From: Fischerella muscicola SAG 1427-1 = PCC 73103
GTDB taxonomy: Bacteria > Cyanobacteriota > Cyanobacteriia > Cyanobacteriales > Nostocaceae
DNA length: 64,000 bases
Reading direction: 5' to 3'
Assembly (NCBI RefSeq): GCF_000317245.1
Contig: NZ_AJLJ01000182.1
Span: forward strand, 1-64,000
In this document: in pieces, positions 55,434 through 64,000 of the stretch
How positions within the stretch are numbered: position 1 is the first letter of the stretch
How the letters are laid out: every line of letters starts with the position of its first letter
The notes under the pieces: model-generated
The model's input: only the letters and a program-made list of their open reading frames with translations
What the model was told of the DNA's origin: nothing
Database searches by the model: none
Position numbers and translations under genes: made by a program

Positions 55434-56621
55434 ATGAAATTAGCCGCAACCACAACTATTCAGGGAGAATTTTCTATCGGCGTGGAGGCGATATTTCCAT
55501 TCCTTTTCCAAGAACTTCAGCAGTCAACTAAAGCTTGCGACCAGAATTGCCATGAGGTAGCAATGCGAATTGCTGCCGAAGTCTACCGAATATGCAGCGA
55601 AAGCAAACGTATCCAAGCATCCGGTTCCGTAGAAAATTCGGCAATGACCCTAGCCAAGCATCGTCTGCAACAGTGCTTAAGATATTACCAGTTGGGTTCA
55701 AATCGCGGCAGGGTTGAATTACACAGTACCTTGAGTGCGATCATCTACCGCTACATCAATCCGCCGCAAAGGCAATTGAGTTATCAAGGGCGACTAACTG
55801 TCATTGAAGATTTTCTGCAAAGTTTTTATTTGGAGGCTTTAAACGCTTTCCGACGGGAAAATAAATTAGAACCCACTTACCGACCGCGCACACTGCTGGA
55901 ATTAGCAGAGTATATGGCATTTACGGAACGCTACGGCAAACGACGGATTCCCTTGCCAGGACGTCAGCAACAGTTGATCATCCTACGGGCGCAAACTTTC
56001 TCACAGCAACAGCCTCCAGAAACTTGTGTAGATATAGAACAAGCGGCAGAAGGCAGTGGCGAAGCCGATGGTTCTTGGGAAGATCCAGCAGTACAACAAC
56101 TGCGAAGTGCAATGGCTACACAAACCGAACCGGAACCTCAAGAAGATACTTTGCGATCAGTTGTGGTTACGGAATTAATGAATTATTTAGAAGAACGCCA
56201 ACAAACTGATTGTGCTGATTACTTTGCTCTGCGTCTGCAAGATTTATCAGCTCAAGAAATAGAGTCAATTTTGGGCTTAACCCCCCGTCAGAGGGATTAC
56301 TTACAGCAACGTTTCAAGTATCATTTAATTCGGTTTGCTTTGTTGCATCGTTGGGAGTTAGTTCATGAGTGGTTAGAAGCTGATTTGCAAACCAACTTAG
56401 GTTTAACTCCTCAACAATGGCAAGCTTATACTGAAAACCTTGACGAAAAGCAGCGTTCTTTATTAGAACTGAAGCAACAGGGACAAAGTGATGAAAAAAT
56501 AGCTAAAACTTTGGGTTTATCCATGGCACAACTTCAGAAGCGCTGGTTTAAAATTCTTGAACAAGCTTGGGAGATTCGTAACTCCTTAGTGTCCGGATCA
56601 AGTGCTTCTACTCATGAATAG
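55434..56621 (+). CDS. hetZ: Heterocyst differentiation regulator HetZ
   Basis: HetZ acts early in heterocyst development, together with HetR and HetP. The 395-aa protein has the conserved segments ICSESKRIQASGSVENSAMT, HRLQQCLRYYQLGSNRGRVE, AIIYRYINPPQRQLSYQGRL and ERYGKRRIPLPGRQQQLIIL. C-terminal helix-turn-helix-like repeats follow (ESILGLTPRQRDYLQQRF; SDEKIAKTLGLSMAQLQKRW). I choose the ATG at 55434, giving a length close to the 401 aa known for Anabaena. The frame is open up to 55257 but that part looks unlike HetZ. Its last 8 bp overlap the start of patU, implying translational coupling. Confidence 0.93.
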   Translation: MKLAATTTIQGEFSIGVEAIFPFLFQELQQSTKACDQNCHEVAMRIAAEVYRICSESKRIQASGSVENSAMTLAKHRLQQCLRYYQLGSNRGRVELHSTLSAIIYRYINPPQRQLSYQGRLTVIEDFLQSFYLEALNAFRRENKLEPTYRPRTLLELAEYMAFTERYGKRRIPLPGRQQQLIILRAQTFSQQQPPETCVDIEQAAEGSGEADGSWEDPAVQQLRSAMATQTEPEPQEDTLRSVVVTELMNYLEERQQTDCADYFALRLQDLSAQEIESILGLTPRQRDYLQQRFKYHLIRFALLHRWELVHEWLEADLQTNLGLTPQQWQAYTENLDEKQRSLLELKQQGQSDEKIAKTLGLSMAQLQKRWFKILEQAWEIRNSLVSGSSASTHE

Positions 56622-57594
56622 TGACTCAGAAACCTTACAAAAACATTTACTCTCCCGGTTATTGGCGTATCCTGTCAGTTCCAGAGAGTATACGCAAGTT
56701 ATATGTAAGGAAACCAACGGGGCAGAAAACCCTCTGCCAGCAACCACCGAATTTACCAGTGGAGAACAAGAGGGATGGAAGCCCCAAAACTCTTTATTGG
56801 GAGAAATTCCAACTGTGCAAGAACGTTTCCAAGCCGTACTTAAACGTCGGTTAAAAGTTGAAGTTGAAGACCACCCTCCGCTATTTCCTTGGGAAACACA
56901 AATACTGGATTATCCAGAGTATATAGCCGAACCAGTAATGCAACTGATTCCTTCTTGGGGTTGGGTGGCACACCAGTCCAAACTGAGTTTACCGACGCTT
57001 CTGCCGGAGACCATTTTCCGGCAATTGCTTGATAGATGTCAAGCACTCATAACATCTTCTCTGCCATTAGGGGCAAAATTAGTCCAAGCAGTGGAGAGCT
57101 TTTTCCCTAACGAATCTCAAGTATTGAACGACTTGGCAGGGACAATCCAGCTCAGAGCCAACCTCCGATATGGAGATACTCTAAATCCGATGCCTAATCT
57201 GGATAGCGATTATTCAGATTTGCAACCACAGCAACAGATGCTGGTATCGTTGCTGGCGGCTCAACAAGTGCTAGAAAGTTTGACTTTGCCAATTTCAATT
57301 ACAGACCCAATCTTGGAAAGGCAATGGCTGACGAGTGTAGGTGTTCTCAATTTAAAAGTAGAATATCAATCTCATGGTTCAGTGCCAAAATTACTGATTC
57401 GAGGAGATTTGCCCTCGAAAGGAGTAATTAAACTTCAAGGTCATGGTTCCCAAGCAAAAGCAGAGTCTTCAACTCCTGGATGCTTGAGTATTGAATTATG
57501 CTGTACTCAGCTAGATGAGGCTTATACCTTAATGGTTGAGTTGAAAGAAATAGAGCAGCAGCCTTTGTTGTTTGTGATTGTTCCCACAAGATAA
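56614..57594 (+). CDS. patU: Heterocyst pattern protein PatU
   Basis: A 326-aa protein following hetZ with an 8-bp overlap (start ATG 56614, hetZ stop 56619-56621). PatU influences heterocyst spacing. Conserved-looking parts are EVEDHPPLFPWETQILDYPE, LIPSWGWVAHQSKLSLPTLL and LQPQQQMLVSLLAAQQVLES. In Anabaena PCC 7120 the gene is split into patU5 and patU3; here it is a single continuous frame, as in Nostoc punctiforme. No signal peptide or membrane helix. Biochemical activity unknown. Confidence 0.9.
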   Translation: MNSDSETLQKHLLSRLLAYPVSSREYTQVICKETNGAENPLPATTEFTSGEQEGWKPQNSLLGEIPTVQERFQAVLKRRLKVEVEDHPPLFPWETQILDYPEYIAEPVMQLIPSWGWVAHQSKLSLPTLLPETIFRQLLDRCQALITSSLPLGAKLVQAVESFFPNESQVLNDLAGTIQLRANLRYGDTLNPMPNLDSDYSDLQPQQQMLVSLLAAQQVLESLTLPISITDPILERQWLTSVGVLNLKVEYQSHGSVPKLLIRGDLPSKGVIKLQGHGSQAKAESSTPGCLSIELCCTQLDEAYTLMVELKEIEQQPLLFVIVPTR

Positions 57595-57837
57595 CTAAAT
57601 AGTAGCTATCGCTAGCACTGAAACTTGATAAAAGCCCTTTGTTATGAAATGAATATCATCCTGGTTTTGAAAACGTTCGCATTTTTGAAAAAGCGGTTAT
57701 TAGGGCGTCTACAGGCAGCTACAGTGAGGAGAGTTGGAATACGAGAGAGGTTATAGTTGACCTCGCTCGTTTTGCGTCAGTAGCGTCTACTATTATCGCT
57801 TTACTTAATATACTCGTCTGCTGCTTTTTAACTCTAA

Positions 57838-60192
57838 ATGTTTAACTTTTCCAGGATGAATTGGCTTTGGCGTCTACCTTTAGGTGATGACTGGCGGCAA
57901 AAAATGCTCCAGTCGCCTGTAACAGCAGAAGTAGAAGATTCAATTACCTTGCGGGTGCTGGTGCTAGCGTTGGTAATTGTGGGTGTTGTGGCAACGGATA
58001 TTGCGGCTGAAACTTGGTCTAGTTTTTGGGCAGTACCGCTATCGATATTAGGTTCAATTTGGAGTTATTACTGTCGTCGCGATCGCAATATCCCAGTTAA
58101 ATTTTGTATTGCCATAGGAATGTTAATAGCACTAGGTGCTTTCTTAGGGCGAGTGGTGGGAGAGTTGAATGATACACGGCTAGCTTTAGCAGAATTATTA
58201 ATTCAACTACAGGTGTTGCATTGTTTTGATGTCCCCCGTCGCAAAGACTTGGGTTACTCAATTCTGATTGGATTAATTCTGCTGGGTGTAGCAGCAACAC
58301 TGAGTCAAACTCTAGCGTTTGCACCAGTATTACTTTTGTTTTTAGCGATCGCCCTGCCTACTTTAGTAGTGGATTATCGTTCCCGACTTGGTTTAGAGCA
58401 ATCAAATAATCAAAATAAACAATCGCAAAGGAATTCCTCTACACAGGGGAATTCCTCTGTTTTTGATTTAAAATTTTTAATATTAAATTTTTTAACAATT
58501 GTCGGACTAGGACTGATCATTTTTGTCCTTTTGCCTCGTCTACCTGGTTATCAGTTGCGGATGTTTCCGGTAAGTTCGCCAATTGAGACAAAAGGCGAAT
58601 TTACAGGGCGTAATATTATTAACCCTGGCTATGTCCGCCAAGGTAATGCTAACAATCAAGGTAATGGTAACGCTGCTACTGGCAACAACCAAACTGGTCA
58701 ACCGGGGAAAGTAGATAATACTTTTTATTATGGTTTTAATAGCCAGATCAACCAAAATTTGCGCGGAGAGATGACACCCAAAGTAGTGATGCGGGTGCGA
58801 TCACAAGCTGAAGGTTTCTGGCGAGTACTAGCATTTGATCGTTATACAGGTAAAGGCTGGGAAGTTTCTCGCAATGACGAGGTAAAACGCTTGCAGCGAT
58901 CGCCTTGGTCTTACCAAATTTTTCTTGATCCACCAGTCAGTACGGCTCAAACAAAAGAAATTATCCAGACTTACACAATAGTATCCGATTTGCCAAACCT
59001 GATTCCGGCGATGGCATTTCCCAAAGAGATTTATTTCCCGACACCCATGCTGGCAGTGGATCAAGAAGATGGGTTGCGATCGCCTGTAGGACTATCAGAA
59101 GGCATGACTTACACAGTAATCTCAGAAGTTCCCTATCGCGATCGGACTTTATTAGGCAAAACTTCCAGCAAATATCCACAGAGTATTAAAAATTACTACT
59201 TACAAATTCCATCGGAAACAGCTACAAAAGTACGTAAACTAACCGAAGAAATCCTCGCAAATTACAACCGTCAACGAGTAGGTCAGTCAAATAAATCACT
59301 GGATTCCAACTACGAAAAAGCTCTTTACTTAGCGCAGTATCTTAAACAAAACTATCAAATTCCTGAAAATACCCTCGATTTACCTTATTTGAATGAAAAC
59401 GAAGATTTAGTAGAAGCTTTTTTATTTAAACATAAAGGCGGCTATCCAGATCATTTCTCTACAGTCTTAACAGTAATGCTACGTTCTATTGGGATTCCGG
59501 CACGACTGGTAGCAGGATTTGCACCAGGAGAATTTAATCCCTTTACAGGAATGTACATCGTCCGCAACACCGACGCCTATGCAATGACAGAGGTTTATTT
59601 TCCCAAATATGGCTGGTTTGCTTTTGATCCCATTCCCAAACACCCTCTGATTCCTCCTTCGGTAGAAGATGATCAGACTTTTAACACTTTACGTCAATTT
59701 TGGAATTGGGTTGCAGGCTGGCTACCCTCTCCTGTCACAGGTTTATTGAATTATGTGTTTGGGGCTATATTTGCCTGGGTAAGTAAAGCTTTTTCTTGGT
59801 TTGTCTCGTTATTCTTCCAAGGATGGCTGGGTATTTTAACTGGTTTAATTTTTGCGACAGCAGCAGCTTTCTTAAGTTGGTTAGGCTGGTACAGATGGCG
59901 AGAGTGGCGCTATCACTTGGCTTTGAGGAAATTACCACCAATGGAACGTCTGTATCAGCAAATGTTGCGCTCGACAAGTCAACAAGGTTTAGTTAAACAT
60001 CCATCCCAAACGCCGTTAGAGTATGCGGCAATTTTATACCAACATCATGCAACGGCAACGGCTGAAGTGATAGAGGAAATCTCGCAAGCTTATGTTAGCT
60101 GGCGTTACGGTGGTCATGCTCCTGATGTACATAGACTGCAACAAAGATGGCAAGAAATGAAGAGGAATGTTAAACAACCATCTCAAACTTAA
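57838..60192 (+). CDS. Membrane protein with transglutaminase-like fold, catalytic Cys and His replaced
   Basis: A 784-aa protein of the DUF3488/TgpA-like type. About six N-terminal helices occupy residues 40-190 and 205-245 (for example LRVLVLALVIVGVVATDIA and KFLILNFLTIVGLGLIIFVL). An extracytoplasmic transglutaminase-like domain follows (about 260-620), then a helix near 670-690 and a soluble C-terminal tail (DUF4129-like). The active-site regions read KGGYPDHFSTV, where Cys is expected at Pro537, and TDAYAMTEVYF, where HAW is expected at Tyr581-Ala-Met. The third acid (Asp597 in FAFDPIP) remains. It is thus probably not a protease or crosslinking enzyme. I believe this pattern recurs in cyanobacteria. 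Role unknown. Confidence 0.9.
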   Translation: MFNFSRMNWLWRLPLGDDWRQKMLQSPVTAEVEDSITLRVLVLALVIVGVVATDIAAETWSSFWAVPLSILGSIWSYYCRRDRNIPVKFCIAIGMLIALGAFLGRVVGELNDTRLALAELLIQLQVLHCFDVPRRKDLGYSILIGLILLGVAATLSQTLAFAPVLLLFLAIALPTLVVDYRSRLGLEQSNNQNKQSQRNSSTQGNSSVFDLKFLILNFLTIVGLGLIIFVLLPRLPGYQLRMFPVSSPIETKGEFTGRNIINPGYVRQGNANNQGNGNAATGNNQTGQPGKVDNTFYYGFNSQINQNLRGEMTPKVVMRVRSQAEGFWRVLAFDRYTGKGWEVSRNDEVKRLQRSPWSYQIFLDPPVSTAQTKEIIQTYTIVSDLPNLIPAMAFPKEIYFPTPMLAVDQEDGLRSPVGLSEGMTYTVISEVPYRDRTLLGKTSSKYPQSIKNYYLQIPSETATKVRKLTEEILANYNRQRVGQSNKSLDSNYEKALYLAQYLKQNYQIPENTLDLPYLNENEDLVEAFLFKHKGGYPDHFSTVLTVMLRSIGIPARLVAGFAPGEFNPFTGMYIVRNTDAYAMTEVYFPKYGWFAFDPIPKHPLIPPSVEDDQTFNTLRQFWNWVAGWLPSPVTGLLNYVFGAIFAWVSKAFSWFVSLFFQGWLGILTGLIFATAAAFLSWLGWYRWREWRYHLALRKLPPMERLYQQMLRSTSQQGLVKHPSQTPLEYAAILYQHHATATAEVIEEISQAYVSWRYGGHAPDVHRLQQRWQEMKRNVKQPSQT

Positions 60193-60244
60193 ATTTAACG
60201 CTTGGGATCGGTAATAAGTAGCGATCGCTATCTGAAAATTCAAG

Positions 60245-61417
60245 CTAAGATTGAAAACCCCACTTTTCCACAGCCCGACGTAGTGAACCTGGTGTTAAAC
60301 TTTCCGGTGCAAAAGACTGATTTTGGGCAACACGTTCTAACGCCTCAAAAAATGCCTGTACACCCGCAGCTGCACCATCTGGATGATCCATAATGCCAGT
60401 ACCAGCGTTGAGAATTACCTCTTGACCATAATCTGCTAAAGCTTTGGGAACGATACCTGGATGAATACCAGCAGAAGGGACAGGAAAGACTCCACGACTA
60501 CGCAAAATATCTCTAATTTGGGCTTCCTCTGTTGGATCAAAAGGTAAACTGCCGTAATGTGCTGGATATAGAACAGCATCAGCACCAGCATGAGCCATCA
60601 GGGTTCCCAATACGACCGAGTATGTCATACCATAATCGGGAGCGGCACACATTGCCCCCGCGAATGCTGGATGGGCGAAGATGGGGACGTTGATTTCGGA
60701 GTCATTAGCTAAAGCAGATAATACTGAAAAGCCGTAGGTGAGGACATTTAACAAGAGTGCATTAGCACCTTCTCGTACCAAAAGACGTGCTTTCTCTATT
60801 AATTTGTCTGCCGTACCTGTGACGTTGGTTGCATACAATACTGTGCGTCCAGTTTTTTGCTTGACTTCTTCTATAACTTGGCGACAAGCCTGGAGGCGTT
60901 CTAGGGTTGGGGCAATATCTAAGTCCCCTAAAATTTCATCATCTTTGATAATATCTAGACCAGCATGGGCTACCTCTGACAAAATTGCAGCGTGATCTGA
61001 GGCGCAAAGCCCCAAAGCTGGTTTAAATATAGCCATAATTAAGGGGCGGTCAAACACTCCCAACCGTTCACGGATACCTGTAATCCCAACTTTTGGAGAC
61101 TGACCATAGGTTTCTGGTAGACGCACCGCAATCACTTTCGCCGCGTCAGCCATTGAGTATTTACCAAATATCATCGTCAACAGGCTGGATATATCATTTT
61201 CCACATTAGCTTCTGGAAAACGAATAGTAGCGATGCTATGACCTGTTTTGGTTTCGGTTTGGACTGAGACAACTTCTGCCAAGTGCGATCGCAAAGCTGC
61301 TTCTCTATGGGCAAAACGCGCATCCCAGGTTCCGACCGTTTGCCCAACGGCGATCACTTTGGCTTGTTTGTGAGGGTCTACACCCGCAGGAAAGCGGTAG
61401 TCTACTTCAATTGTCAT
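60245..61417 (-). CDS. Form IV RuBisCO-like protein, MtnW/YkrW-type
   Basis: A 390-aa RuBisCO-like protein, probably a 2,3-diketo-5-methylthiopentyl-1-phosphate enolase of methionine salvage rather than a carboxylase. Residues matching YkrW include FGKYS (Lys86), AIFKPALGL (Lys132), the metal site GLDIIKDDEILGD (carbamylatable Lys158, Asp160, Glu161), LYATNVTG and VPSAGIHPG. True RuBisCO loop-6 (GKxxG with catalytic Lys334) is absent. No other salvage gene (mtnA, mtnB, mtnC, mtnX) lies in the window. It is convergent with the transglutaminase-like gene and 106 bp before cytM on the same-strand side. Reaction assignment is inferred. Confidence 0.9.
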   Translation of the reverse strand: MTIEVDYRFPAGVDPHKQAKVIAVGQTVGTWDARFAHREAALRSHLAEVVSVQTETKTGHSIATIRFPEANVENDISSLLTMIFGKYSMADAAKVIAVRLPETYGQSPKVGITGIRERLGVFDRPLIMAIFKPALGLCASDHAAILSEVAHAGLDIIKDDEILGDLDIAPTLERLQACRQVIEEVKQKTGRTVLYATNVTGTADKLIEKARLLVREGANALLLNVLTYGFSVLSALANDSEINVPIFAHPAFAGAMCAAPDYGMTYSVVLGTLMAHAGADAVLYPAHYGSLPFDPTEEAQIRDILRSRGVFPVPSAGIHPGIVPKALADYGQEVILNAGTGIMDHPDGAAAGVQAFFEALERVAQNQSFAPESLTPGSLRRAVEKWGFQS

Positions 61418-61523
61418 TTGTCAATAGTCAAGGGTCAATAGTTTAATTGTTTGGAATCATAAACCACCAATAATTAATCATCAAGCACAGAGCATAAACT
61501 ACCAATAACTAACAATCACAAAA

Positions 61524-61913
61524 CTAAAGCGTTTCTAAATAACTCAACAGGTCTGCCATTTCTTTAGCATTAGGCTGGAATTTTGGCATCGGAGGAGTTT
61601 CACCGCTGATGACTTGATGAATTAGACCATAGGGGGATTTGTGCTTAGAGACTCCTTGTAAACTAGGCCCGACTCGACCGTCTGCTTCCCAACCATGACA
61701 ACCAGCACAGTTGATTTGAAAAATGGCGTGTCCCTGTACTGGATCACCTGTCAGGGATAGAACTGTCTTGACATAGGGATCGGAAGCTCTGACTATACGA
61801 ACAGCAAAAATCCCCAAGAGAAGGGTTAGCAAAATCGCCAGAGCCATTAAGGCGATTCGCTGAATGATATTTTTAGGTTGGGTAATTTGGTTATCCAAAT
61901 TTTTTGCTGTCAA
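61524..61913 (-). CDS. cytM: Cytochrome cM
   Basis: A 129-aa single-haem c-type cytochrome with an N-terminal membrane anchor (IALMALAILLTLLLGIFAV), the haem site CAGCH and the axial Met in TPPMPKFQPNAKEMADLLSY. The block SDPYVKTVLSLTGDPVQGHA before the haem is specific to CytM. CytM modulates respiratory and photosynthetic electron flow under stress and heterotrophic conditions. Divergent from petG with 195 bp between starts. Confidence 0.92.
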   Translation of the reverse strand: MTAKNLDNQITQPKNIIQRIALMALAILLTLLLGIFAVRIVRASDPYVKTVLSLTGDPVQGHAIFQINCAGCHGWEADGRVGPSLQGVSKHKSPYGLIHQVISGETPPMPKFQPNAKEMADLLSYLETL

Positions 61914-62108
61914 AGTTTAGGTGTACAAAAAAATTTTCATTTCATACACATAGCTTAAAATTTCTTTGATTGTGTTTGCAAGCACAACATCTACTTTTCT
62001 ATATTCTTTTGTTGCCTAAAACCATCTTCAGACATGGGATTGATGCCAAATTTGGTAAGATTGGAAACAGGAAATAAATCTTTAACAACTGCAACAAGGA
62101 GATCTCAA

Positions 62109-62222
62109 GTGGTTGAACCCCTGCTAGACGGTATTGTTCTGGGTCTAATCTTCGTAACTCTAAGTGGACTGTTCTACGCTGCTTATAAGCAATACAAACG
62201 CCCCAACGAGTTGGGAGGTTAA
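62109..62222 (+). CDS. petG: Cytochrome b6f subunit 5 (PetG)
   Basis: PetG (37 aa) is a single-helix subunit needed for stability of the cytochrome b6f complex in the thylakoid membrane. The sequence from [20 protein letters not shown] to [12 protein letters not shown] is nearly universal. I place the start at the GTG at 62109, since AAGGAG lies at 62096-62101 and the product then has the family length. A longer frame from an upstream ATG at 62034 is open but not expected. Confidence 0.95.
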   Translation: MVEPLLDGIVLGLIFVTLSGLFYAAYKQYKRPNELGG

Positions 62223-62738
62223 TTTTTATTAAGGAGACGGGAGGAGACGAGGAGAGTGGGAGATGTGGTGATGCGGAGAATCTAATTGCAAATACTCTTC
62301 ATGTCTCCCTTATCCTCCTTGTCTTCCTCTCGCTTAGGTGAGTTATACCAAGTTCGGATGATCACTTTACATTCCTACTATCATCGCAATCATTTAGTTA
62401 ATACCCCAACTAGCAATTACCAATTACCCATTACCACCCTCAACGAATAATATAAGTGTTTAAAAGAACATAATTAATTCTTGTACTCCCACCAAGCACT
62501 TGTTGCCACAATCAAGTTAATAAGGTATCAATGTCAATGATGCACGGTTTGTTGCCGCTATGTGTGTGCATAGAGTATTTCACATTTTGACTTTTAACAT
62601 AGAGGACTTTAAGCGCTACACAGGAGAAATAATCCCTATTCATCCTTCCTCTGTGACACCTTAAAATCGTAGGTTTGCTACCGAACATTTTTACAAATGT
62701 AATTTTTCACAAAAAATGAGTATGTGATTTAAATAGCT
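62223..62738. other. Intergenic region before the right-end gene
   Basis: No gene is seen. The left part has purine-rich AGGAGACGAGGAG-type runs and the mirrored CTCCCTTATCCTCCTTGTCT. The rest is AT-rich. An in-frame TAA at 62730-62732 precedes the next ATG, fixing the 5' limit of the next gene. Confidence 0.5.
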
Positions 62739-64000
62739 ATGCAGCCCAGTCAACTCAAAAATATTACCAATAAGATTATTGATTATACCAAGCAAGTTTG
62801 TCTAAAACAGCCAGCAGATACTTCTATATTTTCTGTAAAAATTTTAACTGGAAAGAATAAATGGCAATTATTGGGTTCATTTGGATTAGAGTGGTGGATT
62901 ACTCAACATGGAAGACACTGTTGTGAAGATATTGCTGATATGGCAATCAAATTTGATTCACAGCTTCAAGGTGGCGACAGAGAATATTTTTATGAAATCA
63001 TAGAAACAACATTTCGAGAAAATGCTGATAATTTAGATATTTTTAATGTTGATAGTGTCTTTCTTAGACTTGTAGATAATCTCTTTGAAGCTAGAGCTAT
63101 TAAAAATGCCAATGAATTCGCTTTGGTCTTATGGAGAGAAATTCGTTCTAATTTAGAAAAATCAATAGCTAATTGGATTATTCTTTATCCACTTCGTCAA
63201 ATTAAATCTAGTTCATATTCTTTGAGTTTCGATGGTTTATCTTTGTTAGCATCTAATGATAGGGATGTTTGGGAACAAAGATCGGCATATTACGGAGAGG
63301 CAAAATACTGGAACCCAGTCTTTGGCATATGGAAAAACGAACAAAATCAAAGTACTTTTAAGGAATTTATTGGAGTACAAACTTGGCTTGTATGCGAAAC
63401 TTCAGGAACAAAATTAGCTTCCAAAAAACAAGCAGGGCAAAGAATGCGAACCTTTTTAGCGTTATTATTCTCATATTTGGACAATCAAGAACATACGTTA
63501 TTGCTTAAGAGTGGCGCAGATACTGCTTGCTATGCAATTCAGTTTCCAGATGATCCTACTAAAGTTGGTTCTCGTTGTGTAAATTCTCCAATAGGCATTT
63601 TAGCTCCGCCTCTTCTTGTAAATGGCTTTCTTAATATTTCATCAGAAATACTTGCTGAAGTATGCGATTGGTATTTGCAGCGAGATTCTGCTCCAGATAA
63701 TCCTAAGAATAGAGCTATAACAGCATCACAATTCATTCATTATGCAATCATCCATAATGATTTAGAACGTTTTCTTCACTTCTTTATTGCACTTGATGCA
63801 CTGTTTGGTGAGCGTTACAAAGTAGAGAAAAATATTGTAGAAAGTGTAAGATATATTTTTCCTGGTGATCCTAAATGGGAAAATCGGATAGAAAAACTTT
63901 ACGAGCTTCGTAATGAACTTGTACATGGAGGTGCAAGCTCAATTAGCGATTGGAGTGAATTTTACAATTATCGACGACAGTTTAAATCTTATCCATTGCA
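62739..64000 (+). CDS. HEPN-domain protein (ApeA-like), 3' end outside the window
   Basis: The frame is open from ATG 62739 to the window edge (420 codons seen, no stop). The N-terminal 300 residues are mixed and unrecognised (for example WQLLGSFGLEWWITQHGRH, then KLASKKQAGQRMRTFLALLF). From about residue 335 a helical domain typical of ApeA-like HEPN proteins follows: HFFIALDALFGERYKVEKNI, then a block ending LYELRNELVHGGASS, where Arg391 and His396 form the HEPN RX4H motif. HEPN domains are often RNases in antiviral or toxin systems. The gene is AT-rich compared with its neighbours. Role inferred. Confidence 0.82.
   Translation, partial: MQPSQLKNITNKIIDYTKQVCLKQPADTSIFSVKILTGKNKWQLLGSFGLEWWITQHGRHCCEDIADMAIKFDSQLQGGDREYFYEIIETTFRENADNLDIFNVDSVFLRLVDNLFEARAIKNANEFALVLWREIRSNLEKSIANWIILYPLRQIKSSSYSLSFDGLSLLASNDRDVWEQRSAYYGEAKYWNPVFGIWKNEQNQSTFKEFIGVQTWLVCETSGTKLASKKQAGQRMRTFLALLFSYLDNQEHTLLLKSGADTACYAIQFPDDPTKVGSRCVNSPIGILAPPLLVNGFLNISSEILAEVCDWYLQRDSAPDNPKNRAITASQFIHYAIIHNDLERFLHFFIALDALFGERYKVEKNIVESVRYIFPGDPKWENRIEKLYELRNELVHGGASSISDWSEFYNYRRQFKSYPL

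Noticed and set aside
62034-62108. 25-residue N-terminal extension of PetG
   Set aside because: The Shine-Dalgarno lies inside it, and PetG proteins consistently begin at the MVEPLL position.

Overview
The window looks like chromosomal DNA of a filamentous, heterocyst-forming cyanobacterium (Nostocales-type). The evidence is: dense GCGATCGC (HIP1) octamers; heptameric short tandem repeats at gene borders; the heterocyst regulator pair hetZ-patU; the tandem septal amidases amiC1-amiC2; the photosynthetic genes petG and cytM; and the carotenoid genes cruF-cruG. The block from ribD-mreDCB-ssb through the two amiC genes, murI and sds to hetZ-patU (about 38-57.6 kb) matches, from memory, the gene order around all0084-alr0101 of Anabaena PCC 7120. 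The exact species cannot be read from the sequence.

Layout. 0-4.5 kb: a Wzc-type polysaccharide co-polymerase/kinase and RNase Z, separated by about 1 kb of AT-rich non-coding DNA. 4.6-12.3 kb: an unusual three-gene minus-strand cluster (dynamin-like GTPase, a 1139-residue Hsp70-like ATPase, and an unrecognised 387-residue protein). Its architecture recalls SrfC/SrfB loci, and it is the best candidate here for an under-described system. 12.9-19 kb is an accessory patch: an intact IS982-family element with a clear target duplication, a STAND ATPase with 14 nearly identical WD40 repeats, an orphan antitoxin-like gene and a MITE with about 77-bp inverted ends. 19-31 kb: TldD protease, a TnpB remnant, a divergent nucleoside hydrolase/cytosine deaminase pair, a phosphoesterase, an AraC regulator beside an azoreductase and a styrene-monooxygenase-like flavoprotein, small enzymes and RNase HI. 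31-35 kb: cruG, cruF (frameshifted at a seven-base homopolymer), and the ribosomal protein genes rplU-rpmA. 35-43 kb: a Cys-rich small protein, an AT-rich nucleotidyltransferase, ribD, a possible structured RNA, mreBCD and ssb. 43-57.6 kb: SIMPL and EVE proteins, a cation/H+ antiporter, amiC1, amiC2, murI, sds, hetZ and patU. 57.8-64 kb: a transglutaminase-fold membrane protein lacking its catalytic Cys and His, a RuBisCO-like protein, cytM, petG, and an incomplete HEPN-domain gene running off the right edge.

Several genes form recognisable functional sets: MreBCD (cell shape), AmiC1/2 with MurI (peptidoglycan and septal pores), HetZ-PatU (heterocyst differentiation and pattern), CruF-CruG (myxol glycoside synthesis), PetG-CytM (electron transport), and L21-L27 (ribosome). 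Small mobile palindromes are scattered between genes. One copy has entered the 387-residue gene in frame, leaving a 15-bp direct duplication. All identifications come from reading motifs by eye; no database search was run.
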